NCBI RefSeq assembly: GCF_900110345.1
Contig: NZ_FODJ01000002.1
Location: 1 to 64,000 of the forward strand
Reading direction: 5' to 3'
Source: Amphibacillus marinus
Lineage (GTDB): Bacteria > Bacillota > Bacilli > Bacillales > Amphibacillaceae
Length of the DNA stretch: 64,000 nt
A model generated the notes under the pieces. The model was given only the letters and a program-made list of their open reading frames with translations, ran no database searches and was not told the DNA's origin. Positions 62,987-64,000 of the stretch are shown in pieces (position 1 is the first letter of the stretch; each line of letters opens with the position of its first letter). Made by a program: the position numbers and the translations under genes.

Positions 62987-64000
62987 TGCGCAGCCACTTC
63001 TCTTTGCCAGCGCTTGACTAATTCCTCACTTAGTTCACCACCATTAAAGATGCGATAGCCATCGCTTACGTCACTAAATCGTTCTTGATCTTCTTCTGAA
63101 AGAAGATCCCACCTAATACCAGGGTAGCCATACATTTGATCAATGACAACCTCTTGTGCCTCAACAGTTAAAACAAAATCTAGAAAAGCTTCCGAAGCTT
63201 GTTTCCGTTCATCAACCCCGTTATCAGCAATCATTAAATAGCTTGGGCCACCAGTAAACGCTGGATTAATCTGCTTAAGCTTTGTTGAGCTTGGTAGCAT
63301 GTTCGTATTTATTTGTTCTAATGCCATGTCGGACCACGCTGGAATCATATCCACCTCTGAGCTAGCAAGTAAATCTAGTGTCCCTTGATTCTTCTGTGGA
63401 TAGATACCATCATTATACAAAGAAGATGCTAAGTCTCTTAGTAAAGCAAAACCAGGAGCCCAATCATCCATAATACTCTCATCTTGAATGTTCATTGCCT
63501 CATCTGGTAGTTGATTATAAACTGCCGTCAGCACAAACGAGCTTCCAGCGCCGCCGGTACTCGGATCATTATAGGCAAACCTCCCCGGGTTATCCTTTAT
63601 CCACTGATAGAGCTCTTCGGCTGTGTCAGGAACATCAGCAACAGCATCTTCATTGTAGGCTAGCACCACAGAAGAGGCACGGTAAGGAACAGCCATATTA
63701 TTAGCACCTGTTAAATTTGATTCGTCAATATTTGATAGGTTAGGAATACCTTCCTCATCCAACTGATAAAATAACCCCCCTTCATTTTCACTGCGAATAA
63801 TATCAGACAGGGTCCCTTCATAAATATCAATGCCCGAATCGTTATTTGATTGCTTGGCCGCTATTAACCGATCCATTGTTGATTGTCCACCTGTCCCTGA
63901 GGGAATGAACACAAGGTTAACTTCGATCTCGTCTTGTGTCTCTTCAAACATTGGGATTACTGTTTCCCAATAGGCCTCAACATTTTGTGAGCCCGTACTA
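62983..64000 (-). CDS. ABC transporter solute-binding protein (partial, 5' end outside window)
   Basis: The open frame runs from the right edge: STGSQNVEAYWETVIPMFEE leads into NLVFIPSGTGGQSTMDRLIA, PYRASSVVLAYNEDAV, YNDPSTGGAGSSFVLTAVYN and VDMIPAWSDMALEQI. This is a family-6-like binding protein, as used for 2-aminoethylphosphonate, iron or polyamine. An internal ATG at 63951 is not the true start, because the frame and similarity extend upstream. The signal peptide is outside the window. Acidic, as expected for an exported protein in a salt-tolerant host. Confidence 0.85.
   Translation of the reverse strand, partial: STGSQNVEAYWETVIPMFEETQDEIEVNLVFIPSGTGGQSTMDRLIAAKQSNNDSGIDIYEGTLSDIIRSENEGGLFYQLDEEGIPNLSNIDESNLTGANNMAVPYRASSVVLAYNEDAVADVPDTAEELYQWIKDNPGRFAYNDPSTGGAGSSFVLTAVYNQLPDEAMNIQDESIMDDWAPGFALLRDLASSLYNDGIYPQKNQGTLDLLASSEVDMIPAWSDMALEQINTNMLPSSTKLKQINPAFTGGPSYLMIADNGVDERKQASEAFLDFVLTVEAQEVVIDQMYGYPGIRWDLLSEEDQERFSDVSDGYRIFNGGELSEELVKRWQREVAAQ

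Overview
The window is an AT-rich chromosome segment from a low-GC Gram-positive, endospore-forming member of the Bacillaceae. Support comes from the Bacillus-type sigma-B operon, the spore cortex protein CmpA, YppG, the B. subtilis-like order acpS-ydcC-alr-ndoAI-ndoA-rsbRSTUVW-sigB-rsbX-tex-cmpA-sprT, and tRNA-linked rRNA. A complete ectoine/hydroxyectoine-type uptake system suggests a salt-exposed habitat. The exact genus (Amphibacillus/Gracilibacillus-like?) is a guess.

Layout. 1-650: 5' end of a 16S gene preceded by tRNA-Ile, -Gly and -Arg (minus strand), with a promoter. 0.8-5.1 kb: a TipA-like MerR regulator, a DinB protein, a divergent MerR/SDR pair with a textbook 19-bp-spacer promoter, gene debris, and a seven-tRNA operon with promoter and terminator. 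5.2-21 kb: the conserved stress block (sprT, cmpA, tex, the eight-gene sigma-B module with an internal sigma-B promoter, the NdoA/NdoAI toxin-antitoxin, alr, ydcC, a badly decayed nnr/yjeF gene, acpS, rhomboid, cshA). 21-30.5 kb: degV, esterase, yppG, a glutaredoxin-like protein, an ABC/MarR operon, a GNAT enzyme, a DUF368 lipid-carrier transporter, CapA and an HD hydrolase, with two MITE-like hairpin repeats. 31-36 kb: ehuBCDA and a MacB-type ABC exporter. 36-38.7 kb: typA and an orphan CzrA-like sensor.

The most striking region is 39.1-46.7 kb. Four tightly overlapping minus-strand genes encode a VanG/VanC-type D-Ala:D-Ser ligase, a VanXY D,D-peptidase, a membrane acyltransferase-like VanTm and a separate VanTr racemase carrying Asn where alanine racemases have Tyr. 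Together they form a split-VanT glycopeptide-resistance cassette of the D-Ser class. It sits directly behind a CssRS secretion-stress two-component system that diverges from an HtrA-family protease, not behind VanRS, and it is preceded by a leader with competing inverted repeats. The usual ddl-murF pair is not upstream of cshA, so the cassette may be a main peptidoglycan-precursor route here; this cannot be settled from the window.

46.8-64 kb: two ElaA-like acetyltransferases, a beta-hydroxyacid dehydrogenase, a LysR/MFS pair, trhO, a glutathione-peroxidase-like protein, relocated ydbST, the FMN-riboswitch-controlled ribDEBAH operon, and an ABC importer operon carrying a CehA/McbA-type PHP phosphoesterase plus a large uncharacterised partner, running off the right edge. 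No prophage, IS transposase or CRISPR array was seen.
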